A DNA stretch of 64,000 bases, taken from positions 744,001-808,000 of the forward strand of contig NZ_JAJOZB010000001.1 of the NCBI RefSeq assembly GCF_023701745.1, given 5' to 3'. This document shows, one piece after another, positions 35,266-44,481 of the stretch. Each line of letters opens with the position of its first letter. Position 1 is the first letter of the stretch. The position numbers and the translations under genes were made by a program. Origin of the DNA: Streptomyces sp. RKAG293. GTDB lineage: Bacteria; Actinomycetota; Actinomycetes; Streptomycetales; Streptomycetaceae. Below the pieces are notes generated by a model. That model made no database searches. It was not told the DNA's origin and saw only the letters and a program-made list of their open reading frames with translations.

Positions 35266-37383
35266 ATGGCAAGGCTGTACGGGGGGACGGTCTTACTGGA
35301 AACCGTGGTGCCCTCGCTGGTCGGGCTCAAGCCGAGCGGCACGGGGCGCATCGACCCGCCACGGCGGGGTCATCCGCTGCTGATCAAATGCGTCGGCGGC
35401 CGGGGCTCCGGCAAGAGCGCCGCTCTGACGGCCCTCGCCGAACAGTACGCACAGCGCATACCCCAGGCACACGCGGATCTCGCGGCGATCGATTTCGGCC
35501 AACCGGGACTCGCCGCATTGGCCGAGGACACCACGGCGAATGCCTCCCGTACGTCTGATCTGCTCTTCTATCTCAATTTCCGGCTGAGCAGAAAACCCGC
35601 GGAATTCGGCAAGAAAATGTCTTTCCCCCGGCTGACGCAGGGGCTGCTCGCCGTCAGCGGATGGCAGGCGGAGAGCGCCGACAACCCCGGGCACGCGGTG
35701 CGGCCGGAGGAACTGGCCGCCGCGAAACGGCGGCTCGCGGAACTGCTCAGAGCGAGCCAGCCCGACCAGCAGCGGCGCAGGGACAAGGCCGCGGCCTGGG
35801 TCGACGAGGTCATCCATGCGGTCGGCCCACTGCCGCTGCCCGCGGGGATGGACGCGATGGTGCAGGCGCTGCTGCGGATCGTCGCCGCCGAGCTGTTCAG
35901 CCCGCGCGCGCACCGGGGCGGTCTGACGTGGTGGGCGAGCCGGCAGGTGGCACCGCAGGGCGATGCCCACGACCAGCTGACGGAACTGGCGATGAGGTTC
36001 CGCGGTGACGCGGAGGACCGGCAGCTGGCCGAACGGTTCCTGATAGCCGCGCTGCTCGCGGACATCGCGGACCACTACGGCTTCCTGCAGGTGGCCAACG
36101 GCGTGCCGCGTCCGCTGCTGCTCCTGGACAACGTCCACAGCCCGCTGGGCCGGGTGTTCCTGGACGCGCTGGTGCGGGTGTGGCACGAGGAGGCGGCCGG
36201 CTCCCGCAGGGTGATGCGGCCGGTCGTCGTCGCGACGGCGTTGGAGGAGGTCACACCCGTCCGGGACGACGACATCCTGCCGTCGACACGGCGCGTGATC
36301 CGGTCCTTCTGGCAGGAGAGCCGGCCGAACGCGCCGGCCGACTGGATCGTGCCGCTGCGGCTGGCGCAGCTGGATCTCGACGAGGTCAAGGACATGTTCG
36401 GGGAGGATCACCCGCCACCGGGTGCCGCCCGGCTCATCCTGCGCCTCAGCGGTGGGCGGGCGGGGGTGGCCCACAGCCTGGTCCAGGCCGTCGCGCGACG
36501 TGTCCGGCTGCGCGAGGACACCGGCCTCGCAGGGCTCCTCGACCTTCCGGCCGCCGCCGACCCGGAACCGTCCGTGAACGGCAGGCTGCTGGAGCGTCTG
36601 ATACCGGACGAGGTGGCCCGTGAGCGGCTCACCTACTACGCGTCGGCGCTGGACGACATGGCCGCGTACCGGCTCAGCACCGTCTACCCGCCGCAGGACC
36701 CGGGCGGTGTCCCGGTCCAGGAGGCGCTGGCCCATCTGCGCGACAACCAGTGGCCCCAGGTGCTCTGGGCCGGCGTCGAGGGGCCGTTCGTCGGCGACGC
36801 ACCGCTGCGGCTTCTGCTGCTGCACGAACTGAGCGCCCGCACCGGCCGGGTGCCCGGCGCCGAGCCGTGGCAGACCATCCACCGGCGCTGCCGGTCCCTG
36901 TACGACCCGCACGACCAGGGCGGTGCCGCCCATCGCCCCGACACGCGCTATCTGCACCACTCGCTCGCGCTGGGCGAGACGGACCTGGTCGTGCGCTGTC
37001 TGCACCGGCGGTTCACCGAGCAGGACGCCACGGGGTGGCTGTCCGCCGTGAACCTCGTCTGCGCGGCACCCGCTCCCCCGGACACCCTGCCCGTCCCGGC
37101 CGACGACACCGTGCCGTGCCCGGGCTGCGCGGCCGAAGCCGATCATCCCGTCCACCAGGCGGTCCGGCTCCTCGTGAACCACCTGTGGCAGCTGTCCCAG
37201 CCGCTGTCGGTCCCCACGGCGGCCGCGATCAACAGCATCGGGCTGCAGCTGCTCACCCTGGCCCAGAACAGCGGGCCCGAGGCCCAGAAGGTCTTCTTCC
37301 GCGCCCATGAGGAGTGGCCGCGAGAACTGCACCACTGGACCCAGGCGCCCAACCTGCAGACCTACGGAGTGTCCGGCACATGA
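35266..37383 (+). CDS. Large P-loop NTPase of unrecognised family, coupled to a receptor-like gene
   Basis: The 705-aa product was not recognised as a named family. A Walker A motif GGRGSGKS (about residue 44-51) and a Walker B-like LLLLDNVHS (about 284-292) mark a STAND/AAA-type NTPase; VVVATALEEVTPV later resembles a sensor strand. The C-terminal half is helical with WPQVLWAGVEGPFVGD and a C-x2-C...H-x2-H cluster (C618, C621, H627, H630) that could bind zinc. No membrane segment or signal peptide is seen. ATG 35266 follows a G-run; codon 10 is TTA, so translation should need the bldA tRNA. Its TGA overlaps the ATG of the receptor gene, so the two proteins probably work together. Confidence 0.75.
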   Translation: MARLYGGTVLLETVVPSLVGLKPSGTGRIDPPRRGHPLLIKCVGGRGSGKSAALTALAEQYAQRIPQAHADLAAIDFGQPGLAALAEDTTANASRTSDLLFYLNFRLSRKPAEFGKKMSFPRLTQGLLAVSGWQAESADNPGHAVRPEELAAAKRRLAELLRASQPDQQRRRDKAAAWVDEVIHAVGPLPLPAGMDAMVQALLRIVAAELFSPRAHRGGLTWWASRQVAPQGDAHDQLTELAMRFRGDAEDRQLAERFLIAALLADIADHYGFLQVANGVPRPLLLLDNVHSPLGRVFLDALVRVWHEEAAGSRRVMRPVVVATALEEVTPVRDDDILPSTRRVIRSFWQESRPNAPADWIVPLRLAQLDLDEVKDMFGEDHPPPGAARLILRLSGGRAGVAHSLVQAVARRVRLREDTGLAGLLDLPAAADPEPSVNGRLLERLIPDEVARERLTYYASALDDMAAYRLSTVYPPQDPGGVPVQEALAHLRDNQWPQVLWAGVEGPFVGDAPLRLLLLHELSARTGRVPGAEPWQTIHRRCRSLYDPHDQGGAAHRPDTRYLHHSLALGETDLVVRCLHRRFTEQDATGWLSAVNLVCAAPAPPDTLPVPADDTVPCPGCAAEADHPVHQAVRLLVNHLWQLSQPLSVPTAAAINSIGLQLLTLAQNSGPEAQKVFFRAHEEWPRELHHWTQAPNLQTYGVSGT

Positions 37384-38924
37384 AGCTACTGCCCGACGGA
37401 AGGCTCTACCGCGCCCTGGTACTCGGCACCGCGACCGTCGTACTCGGCCTGGGCATCTACTTCCTCGTGGCCTGGCTGGTCACGGATGACACCGGGTGCG
37501 CGCACGGCGTCGAGAAGCGCGGCACGAAGAGCGAATGCACCGGAGTCACCGACGGGAGCTTCCACTTCGCCGAGGCGCTGGCACCGGTCTTCGGGCGCAT
37601 CAAGGCCGAGAACGACAGCATCGCCGACAAGTCACCGGCCACGGTCGCCCTGATGATCCCGATGATCTCGGACAATCCGGCCGAACAGCACGAGTTCACC
37701 GAGCAGGTGCAGGGCGCCTATCTCGCCCAGTACCGCGCAAACCACCAGGCCAACGGGCAGCGGCCGCCCATCCGGCTGCTGCTCGCGAACCCCGGCCGCA
37801 ACTACGAGTTCTGGGAGCCGGTGGCCCAGCAGCTCGCCGACGCCGCCGCCTCACCGACCGAGAACCTCCGCGCCGTCACGGGCATCAACATCAGCCTCAA
37901 GGAGACCGAGAAGGCCATCGCCTTCCTCACCGCGGCCAAGGGCATTCCCGTGGTCGCCGGGCCCATGACCGCCGACGACATCATGAACAGCGCCGCCCGT
38001 CCGCACGCCTACCCCGGCCTGGCCCGCGTCGCCCCCAGCAACTCCGACCAGGCGGCCGCCCTGGGCTCCTTCGGATCGGACATCAAACCCGCCGAGACCA
38101 TGGTCGTGGAGGACGTCCGGGAGGACGACAACTACCTCACCACCCTGCGCCAGGCCTTCGAGAAGCTCGCCAAGGGCGCACCGCACGCCCCGGAGACCTT
38201 CCGGTCCCCCACCGACTTCAACGACGAGGGCAACCTCGCCAACGACTTCCACCAGATGGTCCCGGACATCTGCTCCTCCGACGCCAAGACCATCTACTTC
38301 GCCGGACGTCCGGTGCAGCTGCGGCAGTTCCTCATCGAGCTCGGACGCCGCAACTGCGCCAAGCACTACACGGTCATCAGCGGTTCGCACGCCTCCACCC
38401 TGACCGTGGACGCCAACTTCCAGGACCAGTGGGGCTCGCTCACCGCGGGTGCCGGAATCACCGTACGGTATGCCGCCCTCGCGCACCCCGACTCCTGGAG
38501 CGGCGACGGTCCCGAGACGCCGGGCGGCTCCAGGAGGGCGTACAAGGAACTCGCCGATCTCGCCACGACGTTCGGCAACACGTCGGCCACCGGCATCGGC
38601 CGGACCTCGCTCTCGGACTCGCGCACCATCATCACGTACGACTCCGTCACCACGGCCGTCAGCGGCATCCGCAACGACACCGTGGGCAAGGTGGAGATGC
38701 CCACCCTGGACGAGGTGGCCAACAGCTGGCTCCGGCTGCACGGCGGCAACCGGGTCAACGGCGCCGGCGGCTGGATCTGCCTGGACCAGTACGGCAACCC
38801 CTACAACAAGGCGGTCGCCATCGTGCATCTGGACCCGGTGACCAAGTCCGCCGCCTTCGACCGGCTGGCCTGGCCCGCCGGGCGCGCCCCGGACGCGAAC
38901 TGCTCGATCCGCACCGGCGGCTGA
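37380..38924 (+). CDS. Membrane-anchored periplasmic-binding-protein-like receptor
   Basis: This 514-aa protein has a single N-terminal membrane helix (about residue 12-34) preceded by a short basic tail, then an extracellular domain resembling type I periplasmic binding proteins of the branched-chain amino acid receptor class (VALMIPMISDNPAEQHEF, NPGRNYEFWEPVAQQLADAA, GIPVVAGPMTADDIM, KTIYFAGRPVQLRQFLIELGRRNC). There is no lipobox, so it is held by the helix. No permease or ABC ATPase gene is near, so it is not an ordinary importer component. The start ATG overlaps the NTPase stop (ATGA), implying stoichiometric production. A sensing role is inferred; the ligand is unknown. Confidence 0.78.
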   Translation: MKLLPDGRLYRALVLGTATVVLGLGIYFLVAWLVTDDTGCAHGVEKRGTKSECTGVTDGSFHFAEALAPVFGRIKAENDSIADKSPATVALMIPMISDNPAEQHEFTEQVQGAYLAQYRANHQANGQRPPIRLLLANPGRNYEFWEPVAQQLADAAASPTENLRAVTGINISLKETEKAIAFLTAAKGIPVVAGPMTADDIMNSAARPHAYPGLARVAPSNSDQAAALGSFGSDIKPAETMVVEDVREDDNYLTTLRQAFEKLAKGAPHAPETFRSPTDFNDEGNLANDFHQMVPDICSSDAKTIYFAGRPVQLRQFLIELGRRNCAKHYTVISGSHASTLTVDANFQDQWGSLTAGAGITVRYAALAHPDSWSGDGPETPGGSRRAYKELADLATTFGNTSATGIGRTSLSDSRTIITYDSVTTAVSGIRNDTVGKVEMPTLDEVANSWLRLHGGNRVNGAGGWICLDQYGNPYNKAVAIVHLDPVTKSAAFDRLAWPAGRAPDANCSIRTGG

Positions 38925-38950
38925 GCGGTCCTGCTGAGGGGGCCACGGCG

Positions 38951-38979
38951 CCGGGCGGAGGCCTTGGGCGTCCGCCGGG
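38951..38979. terminator. Possible hairpin terminator
   Basis: Arms ccgggcgga and tccgccggg (38951-38959, 38971-38979) pair with one mismatch between the convergent receptor and GNAT genes. It is weaker than the other terminators in the window. Confidence 0.45.
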
Positions 38980-38980
38980 A

Positions 38981-39916
38981 TCAGAGCGCGCGGCTGAACT
39001 CCAGCCGGCCCGCGAAGTTCTCGTATCCGGCGCTCCGGAACGCCTTGGCCATGGCCACGTTGGCCCGGTCGCAGTCCCCACGGATCTCGGTCGCGCCGTT
39101 CGCCGCGAGAATGCGGGTGCTCCGGCGTACGACCGAGGCCGCGTATCCGTTGCCCCGGTGGGCCGGTGTGACGCCGACGAATCCGATCACCGGCACGCTG
39201 GGGTTCTCGGCGGGCAGGCTGACCACGGCGGGGGTGCCGTCCGCGGCGTAGCCGAGCTCCCACCACTCCGGTTCGTGCCGCAGCCCGGCGGTGTCCTCGA
39301 AGAGCAGCTCGGCCGCGTGCCGCAACCCGTGCTTGTCCACGTCGGCGGTGAGGCGCGCGTCAGCGGTGTCCGCGAGGAGCTCCTCCAGCGCGTCGATGAA
39401 CGGCTCCCGGCCGATGGCGGCGAGCGAACGGAAGTCCAGCCGGGCGTCATCCGCGGGCAGCTGCTCCCCGGTCAGCGTGCGGTGGAAGCGCAGCCCGTCA
39501 CGGATGAGCTCGAACCCCGCGCCCCGCAGGAGCTCCTGCCGGCTCTGGGGGTCGCGCTGGAACTGCGGGGCCTGGGCGGGCGAGTCCAGGACGTGTTCCA
39601 GTTCGGTCGCTCCGAGCTCCCTGGCCTGCGCGGCTGCCGCGTCGAGCAGCGCGACGCCGGTCCCGGGCGAGTCCTCGGGTGCTTCGAACAGCACGAGGGC
39701 GCGAGGGACTTCCTGTCCGGGTATGGTCCACAGCACCGCGCTGCCGGCCGGCCGCCCGTCGCCGCCCTCGGCGACCAGGCACCACTGCGGCCGCGTGCAT
39801 CCGCTGTCGAGGAGCCCGGTGAGGTACTCGCGGGTCGCGGCGTTGCGTTCGGCATCACCGGGATGCTCGACCAGGGCGGGGAGTTCGTCGGCGCGGGCGA
39901 TACGAATGAGCGTCAC
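38981..39916 (-). CDS. GNAT-family N-acetyltransferase, probably two-domain
   Basis: The 311-aa protein is long enough for two GNAT folds, like mycothiol synthase-type enzymes, and probably acetylates an amine using acetyl-CoA. The N-terminal half has CLVAEGGDGRPAGSAVLW; the C-terminal half has the clear acetyl-CoA motif VIGFVGVTPAHRGNGYAASVV followed by IRGDCDRANVAMAKAFRSAGYENF. The GTG at 39916 is preferred, with AAGG 7 nt upstream; an upstream frame to 40003 lacks homology. The acceptor is unknown. Confidence 0.85.
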   Translation of the reverse strand: MTLIRIARADELPALVEHPGDAERNAATREYLTGLLDSGCTRPQWCLVAEGGDGRPAGSAVLWTIPGQEVPRALVLFEAPEDSPGTGVALLDAAAAQARELGATELEHVLDSPAQAPQFQRDPQSRQELLRGAGFELIRDGLRFHRTLTGEQLPADDARLDFRSLAAIGREPFIDALEELLADTADARLTADVDKHGLRHAAELLFEDTAGLRHEPEWWELGYAADGTPAVVSLPAENPSVPVIGFVGVTPAHRGNGYAASVVRRSTRILAANGATEIRGDCDRANVAMAKAFRSAGYENFAGRLEFSRAL

Positions 39917-40068
39917 AAAGAACCTTGTCCGTTCGGGGGTGTCGGGGGCGCGGAGATCGATGCCGCCCGGCGAACCTAGCGCGCGCGACCGGTCACGGAC
40001 CACCTGCTTTCGCGCGGTGTTGGGGCTGCGGCCACTCCCGCGTTCACCCGTGCTGTCACGCTGCGCCC

Positions 40069-40536
40069 GTGGACGTCACGACATTGGCTCGCGCGCTGTT
40101 GGAACCGATACCGGCCCATCGGGCGGCGGGGCTCGAAGTCCTGCGCGCCGCCGACGGCGCCGCCGAGGTCGCCATGGTGACGCTGCCGGAGATGACTAAC
40201 GTCATCGGTTCCCTGCACTCCAGCGGTCTCATCACGCTGGTCGACGCCGCGGGGCTGGCGGCGATCATCGCCGCGTGCGAGGCCGCGGACGATTTCCAGC
40301 ACGTCGTTCCGCTCGGGGCGACCGCGTCGCTCGACTTCCGGGCGCCCGCCCGCGGCAAGCTCCTGGCGTCCTGCCGGCTCGACGCCGAGGCCCGCCGTGT
40401 GCTGCGACCGGTGCTGTCGGGCAAGGCGACCCGGGCTCGGATCACCACCGTCGCCGACGTCACCGACGCGGCGGGAGACCTGGTGTGCCGGGGCACGTTC
40501 GGCTGGAGCATCCGCCGCCGTCCCGCGACGGCCTGA
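40069..40536 (+). CDS. Hot-dog fold protein, DUF4442/PaaI thioesterase-like
   Basis: The 155-aa product resembles DUF4442-type hot-dog proteins related to acyl-CoA thioesterases. The central helix reads IGSLHSSGLITLVDAAGLAAIIAA, equivalent to the conserved HxG-A stretch of PaaI-like enzymes, with beta strands such as TASLDFRAPARGKLLASCRL after it. The start is a GTG without a clear Shine-Dalgarno, possibly leaderless. It diverges from the GNAT gene. Substrate unknown. Confidence 0.78.
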   Translation: MDVTTLARALLEPIPAHRAAGLEVLRAADGAAEVAMVTLPEMTNVIGSLHSSGLITLVDAAGLAAIIAACEAADDFQHVVPLGATASLDFRAPARGKLLASCRLDAEARRVLRPVLSGKATRARITTVADVTDAAGDLVCRGTFGWSIRRRPATA

Positions 40537-40807
40537 CCGGGGCCGGTGACTCCGACCCGGACCGCCTGGCCCGGCGGCCCCCGACCGCCCTAACCCGGCG
40601 CACCCGTACAGGTGTCCGACTCGCGGCGGACTGCGACCGAATATGCGCCGGTGACGGTCATTGGCGCCCGCCTCGGGGATGAGATTGGCCGTACCTACGG
40701 CCGCCCGGTGGTTGGCCGGGCCGCACGGACGGTAGCAAGGACAGGTCCCGGGGGCCGTACGCCCGGTGTGACACCGTTCTCCGCTCATCCTTCTCACAGG
40801 GGGCTCC

Positions 40808-42004
40808 ATGACTCTCACCCGATTACGCGCCTGCGCCACCGCCGGGGCCGCGCTCGCGGCGCTCACCCTCGGCTCGGGCCAGGCACTCGCCGCCACCCCG
40901 CACGCACCGCACCCTCGCCCCTACACCGTCGTGGACCTGGGCACCCTCGGCGGCACCATCAGCTCGGGTATCGCCCTGGACGCCGCCACCGTGGTCGGCA
41001 GCTCCACGCTCCCCGGCAACACCGACTTCCACGCGTTCGCCTACGACCGGGCCACCCGAACGATGACCGACCTCGGCACGCTCGGGGGGACGTCCAGCAG
41101 CACGGTCGCCGTCCAGGGCCGCTACGTCATCGGCGACTCCACCACGGCCGACGGCGATGAGCACGCTTTCGTCCACGACCTGCGCACCCACCGGATGACC
41201 GACCTCGGCACCTTCGGCGGCACCGGCAGCCATGTCAACGCCATCAGCGGAGACACCGTGGTGGGAAGCGCCAGAACGACGGGCAACCAAGGCGAGCACG
41301 CGTTCGCGTACGACGTGCGCACCGGCCTGATGACCGACCTCGGCAGCCTGGCCGGGCCGTCCGGGGTCAGCAGCGCGGCCGGGATCTCCCAGGGCCGCTT
41401 CATCACGGGCACGTCCGATGTCAGCACGGCGCCCGACACCACTCAGCACGCTTTCCTCTACGACCTCCGCACGCACCGGATGACCGATCTGGGCGCCAAC
41501 GGCGGTGCCTCCAGCCAGGCCACCGCGATCAGTGGAAACACCGTCGTCGGCATCAGCCGGACCGGCAGCGCTCCGGCACCCGACGCCGTGCACGGCTTCG
41601 CCTACGACATCCGCAGCAGGGCCTGGACCGACCTCGGCGACCACATGATCGCCCACCTCCAGGTCAGCGGACACACCGCCGCCGGCACGGACGGCCACAC
41701 CGCCTACACCGTCGATCTCAGCACCGGCATCCGAACGCCGCTCGGCCTGGGCCAGGGCTCCACCGGCGTCAACGGGATCACCGGGCGGGTCGTCGTCGGC
41801 GAGACCAATCCCGGCCCCCTCGCCTTCGCGTACCGCACCGACACCCGCTCGTCCACGCTGCTTCCCGCGCCCGGCGGCCTCTACTCCACCGCGTCAAGCG
41901 CCGATGAGCAGGGAGCCGTCGCTGGAACCGCCGCGACCACCACCGACCCCGATACCGTCAACTCCAGCTACCACGCCGTCCTCTGGACCCCGCGCGGGCA
42001 CTGA
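40808..42004 (+). CDS. Secreted HAF-repeat protein with early TTA codon
   Basis: The 398-aa exported protein has a signal peptide (about 30 residues ending in ALAATPH) and then about seven repeats of the extracellular HAF type, each with HAFAYD, RTHRMTDLGTLGGTSS and VVGSS-like blocks, a layout likely to fold as a beta-propeller. AGGGGG lies upstream of the ATG. Codon 6 is TTA, so expression may depend on bldA and be confined to later development. HAF proteins have no defined biochemical role; binding of surface or extracellular ligands is a guess. Confidence 0.88.
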   Translation: MTLTRLRACATAGAALAALTLGSGQALAATPHAPHPRPYTVVDLGTLGGTISSGIALDAATVVGSSTLPGNTDFHAFAYDRATRTMTDLGTLGGTSSSTVAVQGRYVIGDSTTADGDEHAFVHDLRTHRMTDLGTFGGTGSHVNAISGDTVVGSARTTGNQGEHAFAYDVRTGLMTDLGSLAGPSGVSSAAGISQGRFITGTSDVSTAPDTTQHAFLYDLRTHRMTDLGANGGASSQATAISGNTVVGISRTGSAPAPDAVHGFAYDIRSRAWTDLGDHMIAHLQVSGHTAAGTDGHTAYTVDLSTGIRTPLGLGQGSTGVNGITGRVVVGETNPGPLAFAYRTDTRSSTLLPAPGGLYSTASSADEQGAVAGTAATTTDPDTVNSSYHAVLWTPRGH

Positions 42005-42134
42005 CAACAGAGCTCCCGCAGTGGCCGGGACGGACGCCCCCTAACTCGTTTGACTGTTGCACGCCATCGCCTAGTGTCGTCCCGGCGGAGTGATCCGCTG
42101 CGCCGGGACGACGACCATGACGTGGAGGACGACT

Positions 42135-43100
42135 GTGCGTAACCGCCAGCTGGGACGCAGCGGAATCCAGGTGTCCGAGATCGGCTACGGGGCCTGGGGC
42201 ATCGGCGAGTCCGGCTGGATCGGCGCCACGGAGGACGAGTCCCTGCGCGCACTGCACCACGCCATCGACCAGGGCGTGAACTTCATCGACACCGCGCGCG
42301 GCTACGGCGAGAGCGAGCGGATCGTGGGCCGGGTGGTCCGCGAACGGGCCGGCGACCAGGTGTACGTGGCGACCAAGGTGCCCCCGAAGAACCGCGTCTG
42401 GCCCGCCCCCGACGGCCTGGACCCCGCGGAGGCCTTCCCGGGCGCGCACATCCGCGACAGCCTGGAGACCAGCCTGCGCGTCAGCGGCCTGGACCACTTC
42501 GACGTGCTGCAGTTCCACGTCTGGAACGACGAGTGGGTCGGCCGCGGCGACTGGCTGGAGACCGTCGCCGAGCTGAAGCAGCAGGGCAGGATCCGGCTGT
42601 TCGGCGTGTCCATCAACGACCACCAGCCCGACAGCGCCCTCGCCCTGGTCCGCAGCGGCGTCGTGGACACCGTCCAGGTGATCTACAACATCTTCGACCA
42701 GGCCCCGGCCGACACTCTGCTCCCCGCCTGCCAGGAACACGGGGTCGGCGTGATCGTCCGGGTGGCCCTCGACGAGGGAGGCCTCACCGGACGGATCACG
42801 GCCGGGACCACCTTCCCCGACGGTGACTTCCGCAGCCGCTACTTCCGCGGCGACCGTCCCGCCGAGGTCGAGCGGCATGTCGACGCGATCATCGCCGATC
42901 TGGGCATCGCCCCCGACGAGATCGCGGAAACGGCCCTGCGGTACGTGCTCAGCGCACCGGCCGTGTCCACCGTCATCCCCGGCATGCGCACCGTCCGGAA
43001 CGTGGAGCGCAACACCGCGGTGAGCGACGGACGCCCGCTCACCGCCGACCAGCTCGCCGTGCTCGCCAAGCACCGCTGGCAGCGCAGCTTCTACGCCTGA
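42135..43100 (+). CDS. Aldo/keto reductase
   Basis: The 321-aa NADPH-dependent oxidoreductase has the AKR fold: N-terminal [38 protein letters not shown] with the Asp and Tyr of the catalytic tetrad, [10 protein letters not shown] with the Lys, and [16 protein letters not shown] with the His position; the C-terminal [16 protein letters not shown] binds cofactor. It is closest in appearance to the AKR13/AKR11-like group. The GTG start has GGAGGA 5-6 nt upstream and is preferred over an ATG at 42117. Substrate unknown. Confidence 0.92.
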   Translation: MRNRQLGRSGIQVSEIGYGAWGIGESGWIGATEDESLRALHHAIDQGVNFIDTARGYGESERIVGRVVRERAGDQVYVATKVPPKNRVWPAPDGLDPAEAFPGAHIRDSLETSLRVSGLDHFDVLQFHVWNDEWVGRGDWLETVAELKQQGRIRLFGVSINDHQPDSALALVRSGVVDTVQVIYNIFDQAPADTLLPACQEHGVGVIVRVALDEGGLTGRITAGTTFPDGDFRSRYFRGDRPAEVERHVDAIIADLGIAPDEIAETALRYVLSAPAVSTVIPGMRTVRNVERNTAVSDGRPLTADQLAVLAKHRWQRSFYA

Positions 43101-43390
43101 CCGGTGGGCCGGGACAACCCCGTCGACCGACGGCGCTGGTCCATCACGACCTCGGCCAGCATCCCCACCGCGGCGCCGACCGCGCGGTCGGCGAGATTTC
43201 CGTGGCCCAGCACCAGCGTCCGACCGGTGCCCGCCGTCGGGTCGATGCGGAACTCGTCGAGGTGCGCGGCGGCGAGGCCCCGCCGCAGGGCCGTCGCTGT
43301 CACCGTCGCCGCGTCGGCGGACGGCGGCAGATCGAGCAGCACGCGCAGCCCGGCCCGCACTCCCCGCACCGGGACGGATCCCGCCAGCAC
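43091..43390 (-). pseudogene. Remnant of a MocR/GntR-type PLP regulator (C-terminal end only)
   Basis: The 99-codon frame resembles the last part of the aminotransferase-like domain of MocR/PdxR regulators: VRAGLRVLLDLPPSADA, a RRGLAAAHLDEF strand-helix, then TLVLGHGNLADRAVGAAVGMLAEV. The GntR helix-turn-helix and PLP lysine are absent, and upstream sequence is taken by the MBL hydrolase gene, so this looks like a deletion remnant. Its end overlaps the aldo/keto reductase stop by 10 bp. Confidence 0.7.
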
Positions 43391-43412
43391 GGAACCCGCC
43401 GGCGGCCGTGTC

Positions 43413-44306
43413 TCACGCGGGGTGTTCCGAGCAGAGGCAGCTGACGCCCTTCTCGATCCACTCCTGACCGGCCCAGTCCGGGTGCCGTTCGATCATCAGT
43501 GCCGATATCTCGTCGATGATCGTCTGCTCACCGACCGCGGAGTCGCGGCGGATCCAGGTCTCGTCGCGCAGGAGCCGCAGGTAGTCGCGGACGTCCGACA
43601 GGAGTCGCGGGCCGCCGACGTCACCGTGACCGGGCACCACGACCCCCGCGCCCTCGGCGGCCAGCCGCTGCATCACGGCGAGCCAGCGGGTGCCCGAGAC
43701 GTCGGCGTCGTACGGCGGGAACCACGGGAAGATGGCGAACTGGCCGGCCTCCACGAGGTCCCCCGTGAACAGGACGTCGGCGTCCGGCACCCTGACGACC
43801 TGGTCCCCCTTGCTGTGTGCCCGGCCGGTGGCCCGCAGCTGGACCACCCGGCCTCCCAGGTCCAGGTCGTACGCCTCGTCGTAGACGACGTCGGGATCCA
43901 CCAGCTCGACGCCCCGCAGCCGGCGCGCGACCGGCTCCCCGAGCCCCTTGAACATCTCCAGATAGCCGGCGCCCTTCACCTTCAGGTCCTCGGCCTGGGC
44001 ACGGTTGACCAGGAACGTCGCCTCGCCGGCGAAGACCTGCGCCCCGAAGGAGTGCTCGGGGTGGAAGTGCGTCGTGGTCAGGAACAGCCGGCGGCCCCTG
44101 GCGTAGTCGGCCGCGAACTCCAGCACCTTCGCGGCGTTGCCGGGGCCCAGGCCCGTCTCGATGACCAGAACCGATTCCCGACCGCCGATGATGCCGATGT
44201 TCGGGACGAGCTGGACCCGCCGATCAGGGATGACCACCAGGTCACGGGCGAGTTCCCGCACCTCCGTGACCTGTACGGCGGGGTCCGGTATGACGTGTTC
44301 GGCCAT
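43413..44306 (-). CDS. MBL-fold metallo-hydrolase
   Basis: The 297-aa protein is a metallo-beta-lactamase superfamily hydrolase. The metal motif reads THFHPEHSFG, an HxHxEH variant of the usual HxHxDH; further ligands are expected in RATGRAHSKGDQVV, DVLFTGDLVEAG and VVPGHGDVGG. No signal peptide is seen, so it acts in the cytoplasm. It is divergent from a LysR gene, the usual arrangement for a regulated enzyme. The Cys-containing tail (GVSCLCSEHPA) is unusual. Substrate unknown. Confidence 0.9.
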   Translation of the reverse strand: MAEHVIPDPAVQVTEVRELARDLVVIPDRRVQLVPNIGIIGGRESVLVIETGLGPGNAAKVLEFAADYARGRRLFLTTTHFHPEHSFGAQVFAGEATFLVNRAQAEDLKVKGAGYLEMFKGLGEPVARRLRGVELVDPDVVYDEAYDLDLGGRVVQLRATGRAHSKGDQVVRVPDADVLFTGDLVEAGQFAIFPWFPPYDADVSGTRWLAVMQRLAAEGAGVVVPGHGDVGGPRLLSDVRDYLRLLRDETWIRRDSAVGEQTIIDEISALMIERHPDWAGQEWIEKGVSCLCSEHPA

Positions 44307-44481
44307 CGTGGCTCCTGGGTCTCGTCGACGATCGAACCGAGCCGGCGGTGCCGTTCCGACACCCGGGGGTCCGTCGGGGGCCCGTCGTGGCGGGTCCCGT
44401 GGTCCCAGTCAGCCGCGGGGTGTCCCAGGTGTCCAACACCGATTCCTTCCCGCCGATACTGAGCGGGTATCGTTGCTGTTC

